Assembly: GCA_963556255.1 (NCBI GenBank)
Contig: OY744613.1
Coordinates: 42,604,861-42,668,860, forward strand
DNA: 64,000 nucleotides
Direction: 5' to 3'
DNA from: Allolobophora icterica
Lineage: Eukaryota > Annelida > Clitellata > Crassiclitellata > Lumbricidae
The first letter of the stretch is position 1, and every line of letters starts with the position of its first letter. The notes beneath the pieces are model-generated. The model worked only from the letters and a program-made list of their open reading frames with translations, made no database searches and was not told where the DNA came from. Shown here one piece after another: positions 34,400 to 45,400 of the stretch. The translations under genes and the position numbers were made by a program.

Positions 34400-35880
34400 A
34401 GTTCATGTTGAGGAGGAATCCTGGAGGCTATTTCAGTTGATTCCATGTTCCGAGTCATTCTAATTCCAATACCTAAACGATTCCATTATGTTCCATAGTG
34501 TTGCTCAATATTAGTTTTCATTTTCACACAAGTGATGTATGTTCAAGTACAATTGCAGTTAATGTGCCAATGTATTTTGGATTTGTATTATTTTTATGCA
34601 TTTTAGGAAGACTTAAAAATGTTAAAATGACGGTCTGCATATATGTAGGTTCCAACAATTTGCTTTGGTAATGGGAGAGCATGGTGTATGGCTGTATGCA
34701 CACATGTTCAGTGGCCAATAAGGTTATTGCTTAAGCTGCCTGTTTTTGTGTTTTACCATGTGCTTCTAGTTCTTGTGTTGAGCTGTAGCAACAGTTAGTT
34801 GATTTAAATTGTGTGTTATTGAATTGTCTGTATATTTGTCCAAACCTAAGCTTCAGAATATGTTCTGTATAGTCTGTTAGATAAAGTAACGTTAACTGAG
34901 GACTTTTGTTTTCCAAATTCTCAGAATATACATGTATTCGTGAATGCCAGGTGTCTTGCCATCGTTGAAAATCAACTGAAATAGCCATTTAATTTTGTTT
35001 TGGTATTGTGTATAAATTTTAGAGATGCTTACATTGGCCGGCAAGCATTCATCTAGTCTCGTTTTGTCATCAGAATGCTTTAGAAATCACCTTTGTCCAT
35101 GTCCTGACTTAAATGACAAGAAATCTGCCAACATGTGTGATGTTGACTCTTTTGGTGGTACTTACACAGCATATAGATGGCCATAGAGCTTTGAGCCAAC
35201 CCACAAGCAGTGAGCAAGTGGCTGGATGTGAAAGCACCTTGAACAAATAATTGTTTTTTCAATTGATATAGTAATAAGTTTATGCAATTGAAGTGACTGT
35301 GATTTGTTGCTGATTGATGATGCTGATTGTCATGGTCCACAGTTCTCAGAGTTAAGTTTCATTTCTGAAGGAAAAATATTTGAGGGAGGTGATGTTGTAC
35401 ACGGAAGGTAGTATGGCATTCGGGAAGTCAGCATCTGGTAATACAGCACAGCTAATGTGACATTCAGCCAAACTCTTCGATGATGAAGTTTCTTGAATGG
35501 TTAACACTGCATCTCTAAGCCATGGGACAACTGGTCATATCGGTCTTTCCGGAACTGATCATGAAATAATGGCGGTCCCTACTGCAGGTGTAGGTGGCAG
35601 AACAATAGAAATGTTGCTTTGTATCAGCTTATTGTTAGCCAAAAATAACCGTTACTGAGCCTGTTCAAACCACACTAATATATGTGACTTGGAACGGTCA
35701 TCAATTAATGACGTCCACAGAGTGGAGGGGACATCAAAATGCAGCAAAGGTTGGCTAAGCTCAGTGCGGATGTCAACATCCTTGCTTGCTTAAGTTGGAG
35801 AGTATTGCTTACTGCATTTGATCAATTAGTGGTCTTTGCTGGGTCGAGCCTAAGCTGTATCATCCATGGTAGGCCTAGAT
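34400..35880. other. Intergenic stretch
   Basis: Two minus-strand frames of 85-86 codons (34731-34988, 35080-35340) show no domain, splice context or repeat kinship, and are about what chance gives. Nothing else recognised. Confidence 0.4.
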
Positions 35881-35884
35881 TTCG

Positions 35885-36225
35885 TGGATGGAAAAGCGGA
35901 CAAATGAATGGGTGCTGGAGGCTGCGGCCGTGGAGAGGAATTTGCTGAGAACAGTAAAAGAAAGGAAAATGATCTATTTTGGACATATCATGAGAAGGGA
36001 GGGAACATGTATAGAGAAGGAGATCATACAGGGCACGATTCCAGGGGATCGAAAAAGGGGAAGACCGAGAACGAAGTGGCTGGATAACATAAAGGAATGG
36101 ACTCGGTTGACACTGGAAGTAATGCTAAGGTTGACGGAGGACAGGAAGCGTTGGAGGAACATCGTGCATGATGCGGCCGACTCTCGATTCGAGGATGGCT
36201 AGGAACAGGAACAGGAACAGGCCTA
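35885..36225 (+). mobile_element. LINE 3' end (different family)
   Basis: Frame from 35888 ends MIYFGHIMRREGTCIEKEII ... GRPRTKWLDNIKEWT ... DRKRWRNIVHDAADSRFEDG, the typical C-terminus of a non-LTR reverse-transcriptase polyprotein. It terminates in a gaacaggaacaggaacag tail, as these elements do. Confidence 0.8.
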
Positions 36226-36370
36226 GAGTACAACACTTAGAACATTCGATGCATCTGGCCCTACAATTTGGAATGTGCTACCAGTCGAACTCTGTGTTCT
36301 GGAACTTTCTATCAAAAGCTTCAGGAAGATATTAAAAAGCTGTTCTTGTCATCTCACTAAGCTAAGTAAC
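36226..36370 (+). mobile_element. CR1-like LINE C-terminal scrap
   Basis: Reads GPTIWNVLPVELCVLELSIK then SFRKILKSC, the WN.LP motif at the end of CR1-like reverse transcriptases. It lies directly after the previous LINE tail. Confidence 0.55.
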
Positions 36371-36399
36371 TATTAGCGCATATACAGTGTATTTAGTAA

Positions 36400-37680
36400 T
36401 ATTAACTTGCGATTTATAAATCCTCATATACATATAATAAATTTTAATAATAATAAACCATCACTGGATTCACAACCTTAATAGTCATTGAAGGACAGAT
36501 GCCTGCAAGGGGGGAATGGGAGGTAAATGCCAAATATAAACAAATTAGACAAGGGAAGGTCTCGAGTACTAAGGTCATTCTGCAGGCGTCCTATATGGAC
36601 GTCCCCTCGACAGGCATTTCTAATACGCACAGAAAATGCTTTGAGGAGTATAGCCTTTGGAACATTTTCATGCGAGTTATGTAGGTGTTAACCTGAAACT
36701 AAACCACTCATTGGTTGGTCTTTTGGAATCTGTCAGAGCCGAGAACAGGAGACAAGACTGCAGAACCTTATCCAAATTACGGAAAATAATGAATTAGTTA
36801 AGTAACCTAGTTCATTTAGTGAGTTGTCATTCATCCAAAGAAGCCATATTGGGTTTTGAAAGTCTTGACTGAAAATGAGCATCATAATTACAGGCCAAGA
36901 ACACAATGAAACAATAAGCATGTGTGACTCGGGGTCTGTTTGGTAGCGTGCAGTATATGTAATCCAACGATTTTGGCTTTGAGCATGCTGAGTGGCATGC
37001 ATACAATGACCCTTCACAAAATGTTCATGCACACTTGTCTTGCACCTGAGATTCAAAGTTACCTACCCTGCAAATGTAATAAGTGGGAAAAAATAAATAC
37101 GAACTTAACCGATATTCTTTATTAACTGCCAAACCCAAAAACATATTAGTTTTGCATTTAATACAAATGGAATAAATAGACCCCAATGTGAAGGTGAATG
37201 GCTGCGTATTTACCGCAACTGACGACCATCACCTCGCAATCATCGGTTCATTGTTCTCACTGTGTAGAACATAGTGTTAAATAAATGAAATAAAACGCAT
37301 GCAGTCCCTGATATCTTAACGTGTACAAACGCTCCACGTTGCGGATAATCATCTCCACTTAGCCGGAGATCCTTTGCTGCATCTGAAGTTAGTCCTGGCG
37401 TTGGATGTTAGAATAGAATACTGGCATAAGAAGTGGAGTTGAAAACCTGATCCGCAAACAACTGTTCACTCATTTCTGTTTCTCCTCTTTCAACAACAGT
37501 CCTTAGTGATGTGGTCCAAAGGGTGACGGATGTCTCGGCACATATAAAATCTGCATCAAATGTAAAATATTATTATTTCTTAATTCTAGTTCTAAGTGAC
37601 ATTTAACATCATATATGCTAGAGCAAATGAGCGCCTTCAAGCTATTTTGTTCTTATTTAGAGACACTAAATAAATGTTCA
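36400..37680. other. Intergenic stretch
   Basis: A minus-strand segment near 37400-37540 has an acceptor-like site and an open frame of ~47 codons (RTVVERGETEMSEQL), but it does not fit the phase of the neighbouring gene, which ends cleanly upstream of it. Otherwise nothing recognised. Confidence 0.35.
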
Positions 37681-37687
37681 GTTACAA

Positions 37688-37693
37688 TTATTA

Positions 37694-37742
<49 letters not shown>

Positions 37743-37745
37743 TTA
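37688..37745. repeat. (ATT)n microsatellite
   Basis: About 17 TTA units, then a T-rich run. Confidence 0.95.
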
Positions 37746-37794
37746 TTTTTTTTTTTTTATTGCCCGAGGTAGGAGAATCCCTCAGGCTCCTAGA

Positions 37795-37985
37795 AGCAAT
37801 TATTATTATTATGTATTTATTAAGCACCACTATAATTACCAAGCATCGATTATTGGCACCACGCTATTGTGAGTGAGACTTCCTCAAGGTCCTTACACAT
37901 TAACCATCTGACAGGAGGCTCAGACCAGTACTCCCGCTCTACAAGGCGAGCGCGCTAATCAATCGCCTACAATAACCATAGCTTA
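37795..37985 (-). repeat. tRNA-derived SINE, reversed
   Basis: On the minus strand the head reads gattagcgcgctcgccttgt ... tactggtctgagcctcc, with A- and B-box-like segments. The plus-strand start attaagcacca is the reversed SINE end. Confidence 0.6.
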
Positions 37986-38599
37986 AGTTATCAGGAAGCA
38001 TGCTACCATGATTGAAGGAATTAAAATCCATGCATAATCCGATCATAACATTTCAAAGTGACAGTTTGCCTTGATTCTGTAAGCTGTTGAAAACTATCAA
38101 TATCACATGTCTAAGATGGACTTGCACCTACAGCTAACATAAGTGCAGAAACAATATCACATTGACAGGGGCGTCTACTCCATAGAAACCTTGGAGCAAA
38201 TGCTCCATCCAAAAAGAAGGGGGAAGATCTGTCAGTGTATGTGCCATCATTATTGGGGGAAGGAACGGGAGAGGAGGGAGGGGAGGGGAAGTTGCTCCAA
38301 TGACTTAGGGGAGATAGATATGCAAGTTACGCCTACAGTTTACATAAGGCATATACTCATCAACAGTGTATTTTATGGAATCGTATCTGTTTGTCCGGGG
38401 TAAATCCTTCATACCTCAAAACCTGTAACTCGGTCTCTTCACTCCCCGGTTGCTCCATTCTCTGCTTGGTCGCCAGAGCTTTCTGGTTTTTCCCAGCTTC
38501 CACGGGGAAGGCATTGAAGTTTTGCCTATGTTGACCCTCTAGTTGGAACCGTCGTCCATAGAAATTGCGGCCTGAGCTCCTCAGACTTTCTCTTCCCCT

Positions 38600-38715
38600 C
38601 TTCCGGAAATGTCTAACGTCCATTTTATTTGCTAGTGATAGCACCAACTTCGGTCAGGAACTCCTCTGAATCGTCGAGTGACGCTTTTATAAATGTTCCA
38701 TTACAATTACAATTG
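38600..38715 (+). mobile_element. LINE/SINE tail copy
   Basis: Parallels 26520-26640: cttccggaaatgtctaacgt, then gtcgagtgacgcttttataa and attacaattacaattg end. Confidence 0.55.
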
Positions 38716-38730
38716 CCTCTGAGGAGTTTC

Positions 38731-39020
38731 TAGTAAGTAAAGTAAGTAAGTAAGTATATTCTTTAATATGACCAGCTGCCAAACAGCACTCTGGTGAACA
38801 AGCATCAGCATACATACATCAGGATAAATTAATACGAAAATAACATTCTGACTATAAATGTTTTCCTCATTTCATTGTTTGCTTTTGGTAGCACCCAGCC
38901 ATGGCGTCTGGGGCGCAGGCTGTAAACTGCTGGCTTAACTGGGGGAGCAACCCATGAAGGACATGTCCCGGTTCTTCGAGAACCGCCGAAAACAGACGGT
39001 TCTATTGCAGTTCTATTGCA
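38731..39020 (-). mobile_element. LINE 3' end, (TTAC)n-tailed family
   Basis: Starts with reversed tail aagtaagtaagtaagtatat and parallels 23618-23908 (tgccaaacagcactctggtg, gaaggacatgtcccggttct, tcgagaaccgccgaaaacag). Confidence 0.75.
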
Positions 39021-39283
39021 GTTCTATTGCAGTGGTTCTTTCATATCGACTCATAGGGCAGTTATGACTTGCCAACTGGCTACCTATACCTGCATCACTT
39101 GTCAGGATATCTCGATATATATGTCACTCTAGCCTTTGCACGACTCTACAATGGCCCCAGTTTACATACTTCCATTCAACAGACTCAGATACATGTAGTT
39201 ACTTAGCAGGTGCAAGTGCTTTAAAGAACTACAGTCAATTCGTTACCGTTACCGTAACGAGCACAAAGTCCTGCTGGAGTTAG

Positions 39284-39412
39284 TCATCCAGTTTTCTTTT
39301 CGCTCTTTTGTTTCAGCTTATACTCGACCAGAGCCTTTGCCAGAGCATTTGACATCGTAGATGCATTTGGTGCCACATCTTTTGAATGCGATGACTCTGG
39401 TACAACATGTTT
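39284..39412 (-). CDS. U1-finger gene, last exon
   Basis: Acceptor ataattgacag; phase 0, matching the upstream exon. 42 codons ending ALAKALVEYKLKQKSEKKTG and TGA. A basic C-terminus and a clean stop support it. Confidence 0.78.
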   Translation of the reverse strand, partial: KHVVPESSHSKDVAPNASTMSNALAKALVEYKLKQKSEKKTG

Positions 39413-42400
39413 CTGTCAATTATGAAACAATTTAATTTTACAGTGAAGTGTTACAACAACTATCTGTTTTACCATTAATGAGCAATTCACTTGTGTATAC
39501 AGGATTGCAAACCCCAGTCACATATGACTGACAGTAAAATTTTAAAAATATGTAACCTAATTTTATCTGAATACTTGTACAGTATTAATATTATTAAAAT
39601 ACTTCAGTAACGCCGGTGTCTAATGCATAAGGCATCTCCCGATGGCGCACCAAAGCAAAGTCGTAATCAGGTCAGCATCCTGGATCGTTATTGTAACGCA
39701 CAAAACATCAACTGATGGTTGTTTCTAAGCACAACCAAATTACAATCCTTTCCACAACCAAATTACAATCCTTTCCACAACCAAATTACAATCCTTTCCA
39801 CAACCAAATTACAATCCTTTCCACAACCAAATTACAATCCTTTCCACAACCAAATTACAATCTTTCCACAACCAAATTACAATCCTTTCCACAACCAAAT
39901 TACAATCCTTTCCACAACCAAATTACAATCCTTTCCACAACCAAATTACAATCTTTCCACAACCAAATTACAATCCTTTCCACAACCAAATTACAATCCT
40001 TTCCACAACCAAATTACAATCCTTTCCACAAACAAATTACAATCCTTTCCACAACCAAATTACAATCCTTTCCACAACCAAATTACAATCCTTTCCACAA
40101 CCAAATTACAATCCTTTCCACAACCAAATTACAATCCTTTCCACAACCAAATTACAATCCTTTCCACAACCAAATTACAATCCTTTCCACAACCAAATTA
40201 CAATCCTTTCCACAACCAAATTACAATCCTTTCCACAACTTGTCGAGATCAACGTTGCGCAGTGAAGTTGTTTACTCACGAACAGCCTAAGCAAGTATCT
40301 CTCTACTGCATGTTAACTGTCCGTGTCTCCATGCCCTCATCCCTTCAGATCTTAGTTTAGAGTCAACAGTAACCTTCCTCTCATTATGGTCAGTCAGGTC
40401 TAAACTTTTTAGACACGCCTCTTTCAACTCAATATCCATGTAGCCTGGCTTCTACTTTCTCTGATATATTGCATTTCGACCTCGCTTCTTCATGATTTTC
40501 TTGCGTGAACTTTCACTGTAAAGTGCCATCGACTGATGGGTTGGACACTATGATAATGGTGCTACACAAGTCATTAGATTACGTGATTTAATGTACCAGT
40601 AATTGATTGAATTTCTTTATTTCTGATTAAATCATCACTATTTACCACAAAGATACTTTGATCATGGTTGCATACTATTTTAAACTAGTGTATTTGCCCG
40701 TCATATTATAGGTCTATAATTATGTATTGTTGATTATCACCGTCGCCAAGATCGCCGTCGTCAAGACGACAGGTTTATGTTTCACAATAGAACAGAACCC
40801 GTTTGTGACGTAGCGTCCACCCGACAGACGGACACTATATGGAAACTATGTATAGATAAGCTTTATTGCCCAGAACCAAAATTATTTCCATATTAAACGT
40901 CAGATTTTAAATTACTAAAAATATGCAAATATAAAAATATGGAAATACGAATATGGAAAACAGAGCATTAAAATATGACAACAGAAATAAGACAATAAAA
41001 AATACACCACTAAGAAATCGCGAAAATAAGCAGCAAGTGAAGCTTGGCAAAACAGAAATATGTGAAAACTAAGAAATCTGAGAAAAACTATGAAATCTGA
41101 TAAAACAGACTTACCATTGTGCTGCTGACAGATGAATGCTGAATAGCTGTCATGGTTGAAACAGGATTAGTTCTTGTTGATTCAAAATCCTGCCCTCTGG
41201 GAGTGTTTGTGGCAGCAGTGTGATTTGCACCCACACTCTGCTGTAAATTTTTCTCACCGTAGTATCTGCCAGTAGTACTTTGTGGTAGTTGACGAGCATT
41301 GGCTGCTCTGGGGATAGCGTTTTCTTTTGGTGATTCCTGTCGTAAACTTGCACGTGGTTGGGTATTTCTGAAAGGCCCTAGTTGTGGATGAACATTGGAG
41401 ATCGATGGTCGAGCAAGTGATCTGGAATCTCGTAGAGGTCTCTGCATATGGCGAAAATTGGAAGTGGGAGCGAGCATATGTGGCTGGGTAGCTTGGAAAG
41501 GCCTTATCCCTGAAGATGAACCCATAAAGACTGTGCTGCCTGGATGTCGTTGTTCTAATGGGAACCATGGAGTAGGCTTCGACAATTCAATTAATGATGG
41601 ATGTGGATCAGTTCTGACTGGTAAGAGGTTCTTATCATCAAGCACTGCCCCAGCTGCTTCTGAGTACTGCTTAAGCAGACAATGAACTGTATTTAAAGCA
41701 CTATTTGTGCTTTCGCCATCACAAGAAAATCTAGACGTATCTCCCAGAAACCTGGTTCTATGACCTGCTCCATAGGCGTTTGGTGTTTGCAAGGTGCTGC
41801 CATGTGGTAGACGATACCTAGGCAGACGAATGCTATCTGTAGCATGCACACCGGAATTTATTCCAGAAGGAGGTGAAATAAAACGAGTTCCAAGGAATGA
41901 TGGAAACTGTGCCGGATGCGGACTACGATTTGATGGAGGTGGAAACCGAATTGAGCTGACTGGCTTTGGGTTAGTATCGGTTCGACCTGGACAGTTTTCA
42001 CCCTGTGGTCTTATGCTGCTCCAAGGAGTGCTGCTTTGAGATGAATGAAGTAGTCCCCTGGCCAACCTGGCTTTCAGAGTTTCAGTAAAGGAGTTAATGA
42101 CAGAATCAAATGATTGGGGAACGGCAGCGCTAACAATCGACTGCGTTAAACGAATTGCGTGATTAGAATTGGACTGAGGGATATTATGGAAAGCCACTGG
42201 TCTCAGATTTCCACGAGGAAGATTAGCATTGGACTGAGGGATATTATGGCTAGCCACTGGTCTCACAGTGCCAGAAAAAGCCTCAAGTGCAGAAGTACTT
42301 CTAGAATAAACATCTTGCCCAACAACTGGTGGACGAAGCTGCCCACTACTTTGAACAGCTGCAGTCTGAACAGGATACATGGATTTCAAGCCAGGGTGAA

Positions 42401-45400
42401 CCATGTGATGTGTTTGCGGTGACCGGCCATGTGAGAAGGATGGAGGCGGTGGTTGAGGAAGATGTGACTGACTTCGTGGAATTTCGGAAGAACTCGAAGG
42501 AAGAGATGAAGAATATGTAGGGTAGGATTGTGATGGTGGTGCATGCTCCCTGGAAATGTGTGGAGTCCTTGATGACTTGCTGAGGGCCGATGCAGGTGAA
42601 GTTGGTAGAGTCACTGAAGAAAGAGGAAGACCTGATGAAGGGTTGGGACGTTGTGGCAGATGACGTGAGGAAACGTGCTGAAGCAGTTTCAATCCAGCTC
42701 CACTGAGAACTGACAGAAGCTCTGAATGTGAGGCATTTGGTGCAGATGACTGGGTGGCAGGAGAAGGCCGCTGATGGGTCACTGGCAGAGTGGCATCATC
42801 CTCTGGAGACTTTTCAGGTGACTCGATCAACGCCATGAGCTTTGCAAAACCAGGGTGCAGGTGCAGAGTTGACACCGAAGATGACTCTTCCAGTTGAGAG
42901 GAGTTAGGTTCTGAAGGGAGTGGCGGAGGAGGAGGTGGTGGTGGCGATGGAGGTGGTGATGGAGGTGGGGGAGGTGGTGAAGCGGGTAAGGGTGGTGGTG
43001 AGGCAGGTGGTGGAGGTAACGTAGACATGTTCACATCCCGCGGTTCTGAAGTCAGTGACCGTTGCTCTAACTTAGTGTCTTGAGGAGGTTTGAGCTTAAC
43101 ATCAGCGCCTTTAGAAAGAAACGGTTGATTGGAAGAGGTAGCTCCTGGAGAAACCTCCAATGTTTGCCCAGAGGTGGACGACAACAGAGAAGAACCTGAT
43201 GCCACTGCAGTGGCAGAGGACTTTAAACATGACTTCTTTGGCAAAGTCGACAGATTCCACTGGGCACCACAAGGAGGTGACCTTGGTTGCAGACTTTCTG
43301 TTTCAGAGTTATCCACAGATTTGGATGATGGAGTCGAAATGTCGCTGCGTTGGTTCAAAGGCAACACATCCGAGTCTGTATCTGTTGCCGATGCAGTTTT
43401 ACCGACAAAGTTAATGCGATTTGTGTTTGGTCCATGTAGAATTTTATTTGAAAGTGGTTGACGTGGAGCAGCGTTAAGAGGAGTAGGAGTTCCTAAACCA
43501 AACAAGACATCAATATATAAGAACACACTGGTACCTACAGGTAATTGGGACACAGTACTTAGCTTGGTGGTTAGCGAGATCACCCTGTAACAAGCCTCCC
43601 TGAGACAGTTTCTATGTAGAGATCTTGAGCAAGCCCAATACTCACAATTGCTCATTGCCATAGATTAATGCTTTGACATTCAATAAATGCATAATAATAA
43701 TCATAATAACAATAATAAATGCAACTACAGACAATTATAGCACCTCAATAAAATACAGCATTACAACCGCAAACATGTGCAAAGAATCCATTAAAGAAGA
43801 AGTCTGCAAAATTCTGCATGATGAGAAATTTCCTTTTATCCACAGAATCATCGTTAGAACAGAAACGACAAACATTTTGATTCTAACGAAGAACTCAGTC
43901 TGGCTTTTATCTTGATGAAATGTCTCTCAGCAAGCTTATTCCCTCAACTTTTTCTCAGACCCTTCAGCCGGCAATGGTTGAATCCCAAAGTCCTAAACAC
44001 GGGGCCAGTGAAAGCAACAGAGTCTGCTGAGGACGTTCGAACCCACCATAGGCTGCCTCTTGGTCTTAGCGGACTGCTCTTCTAGATATTGTCCTGATTA
44101 CAGCTCTTCATTTTGGAGTCCTTGAAGAGAGATGAAGACCTGAGGAAGGTATAGGACGAGAGGAAACATGCTGAAGCAGTTTCAATCCAGCACCACTGAG
44201 AACGGACAGTGAGGCATTTGGTACAGATGGTTGATTGGCAGGAGAAGGCCACTGATGGTTGACTGGCAGGAGAAGGCCACTGATGGTTGACTGGCAGGAG
44301 AAGGCCACTGATGGTTGACTGGCAGGAGAAGGCCACTGATGGTTGACTGGCAGGAGAAGGCCACTGATGGTTGACTGGCAGGAGAAGGCCACTGATGGTT
44401 GACTGGCAGGAGAAGGCCACTGATGGTTGACTGGCAGGAGAAGGCCACTGATGGTTGACTGGCAGGAGAAGGCCACTGATGGTTGACTTGCAGGAGAAGG
44501 CCACTGATGGTTGACTGGCAGGAGAAGGCCACTGATGGTTGACTGGCAGAAGAAAGCCACTGATGGTTTCACTGGCAGGAGAAGGCCACTGATGGTTGAC
44601 TGGCAGAAGAAAGCCACTGATGGTTTCACTGGCAGGAGAAGGCCACTGATGGTTGACTGGCAGGAGAAGGTCACTGATGGTTGACTGGCAGGAGAAGGCC
44701 ACTGATGGTTGACTGGCAGGAGAAGGCCACTGATGGTTTCACTGGCAGGAGAAGGCCACTGATGGTTGACTGGCAGGAGAAGGCCACTGATGGTTGACTG
44801 GCAGGAGAAGGCCACTGATAGTTGACTGGCAGGAGAAGGCCACTGATGGTTGACTGGCAGAAGAAAGCCACTGATGGTTTCACTGGCAGGAGAAGGCCAC
44901 TGATGGGTCATTGGCAGATTGCCATCATCCTCAGGAGACTTATGAGGTGACTCAATCAATGCCAAACCATCAGTTGATGCTTTGTGCATAAGGCACCGGT
45001 GCTATAGAAGTTAATAATTATAATTACAGCTAGATTACCGAGTAAACATGCTAACAAACTTATCACTACATTGCTGATAAAGTAGTGTAGTCACAGCTGC
45101 ATAGAGTGACCTGTCACAAAGCAACATTGAAAGGTCTTCGAAATTTGCAGCATAAACTCCAGATACTTGCATACTTCACTTAAAAGTTTCCTTTCAAACC
45201 AACCTGGTGTGATGGTTTGAAGTGCAGATCTCAACGCAGATGGCTGAGGTGACGGCTGCCTGAAATTGTTAATCGGTTCTCTTGGAGCCACAGGAGCTGG
45301 AGGCCTGCCAAGGAATGCCAGTCTCTGGGGCCTTGTTGGTATCTGAGCAGCAGGAAGGGGACAAATATGAAGAGACATTAGTTCTTGAGGCCGTGCTGGT

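Larger units (their letters stand above)
44000..45040 (+). mobile_element. LINE 3' tail split by a duplicated gene segment
   Basis: The left half ends ctagatattgtcctgattac at ~44100. The right half resumes ccatcagttgatgctttgtg at ~44967 and ends at ataattacag. In uninterrupted copies these are ~15 bp apart, so ~860 bp was inserted (44110-44967). Confidence 0.65.

Noticed and set aside
37380..37545. Possible minus-strand terminal exon (VVERGETEMSEQLF)
   Set aside because: Not in phase with the exon at 43492-41115; the exon at 39412-39284 fits in phase and ends with its own stop.
38360..38647. 95-codon minus-strand frame
   Set aside because: Overlaps retroelement tail sequence shared with 26520-26640; no splice context.
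39715..40360. Two plus-strand frames of ~190-213 codons of repeated peptide
   Set aside because: They are read-throughs of the 23-bp minisatellite, which has no stop in any plus frame over long runs.
43493..43661. N-terminal extension of the large exon (MAMSNCEYWACSRSLHRN)
   Set aside because: It lies in a tRNA-headed SINE upstream of a good splice acceptor that joins in phase to exon 4.
44082..44989. Minus-strand frames of up to 293 codons with a 28-residue repeat
   Set aside because: They arise from the 28-bp minisatellite in an intron; no splice sites were seen that would add it to the gene. Kept as a pseudo-exon only.
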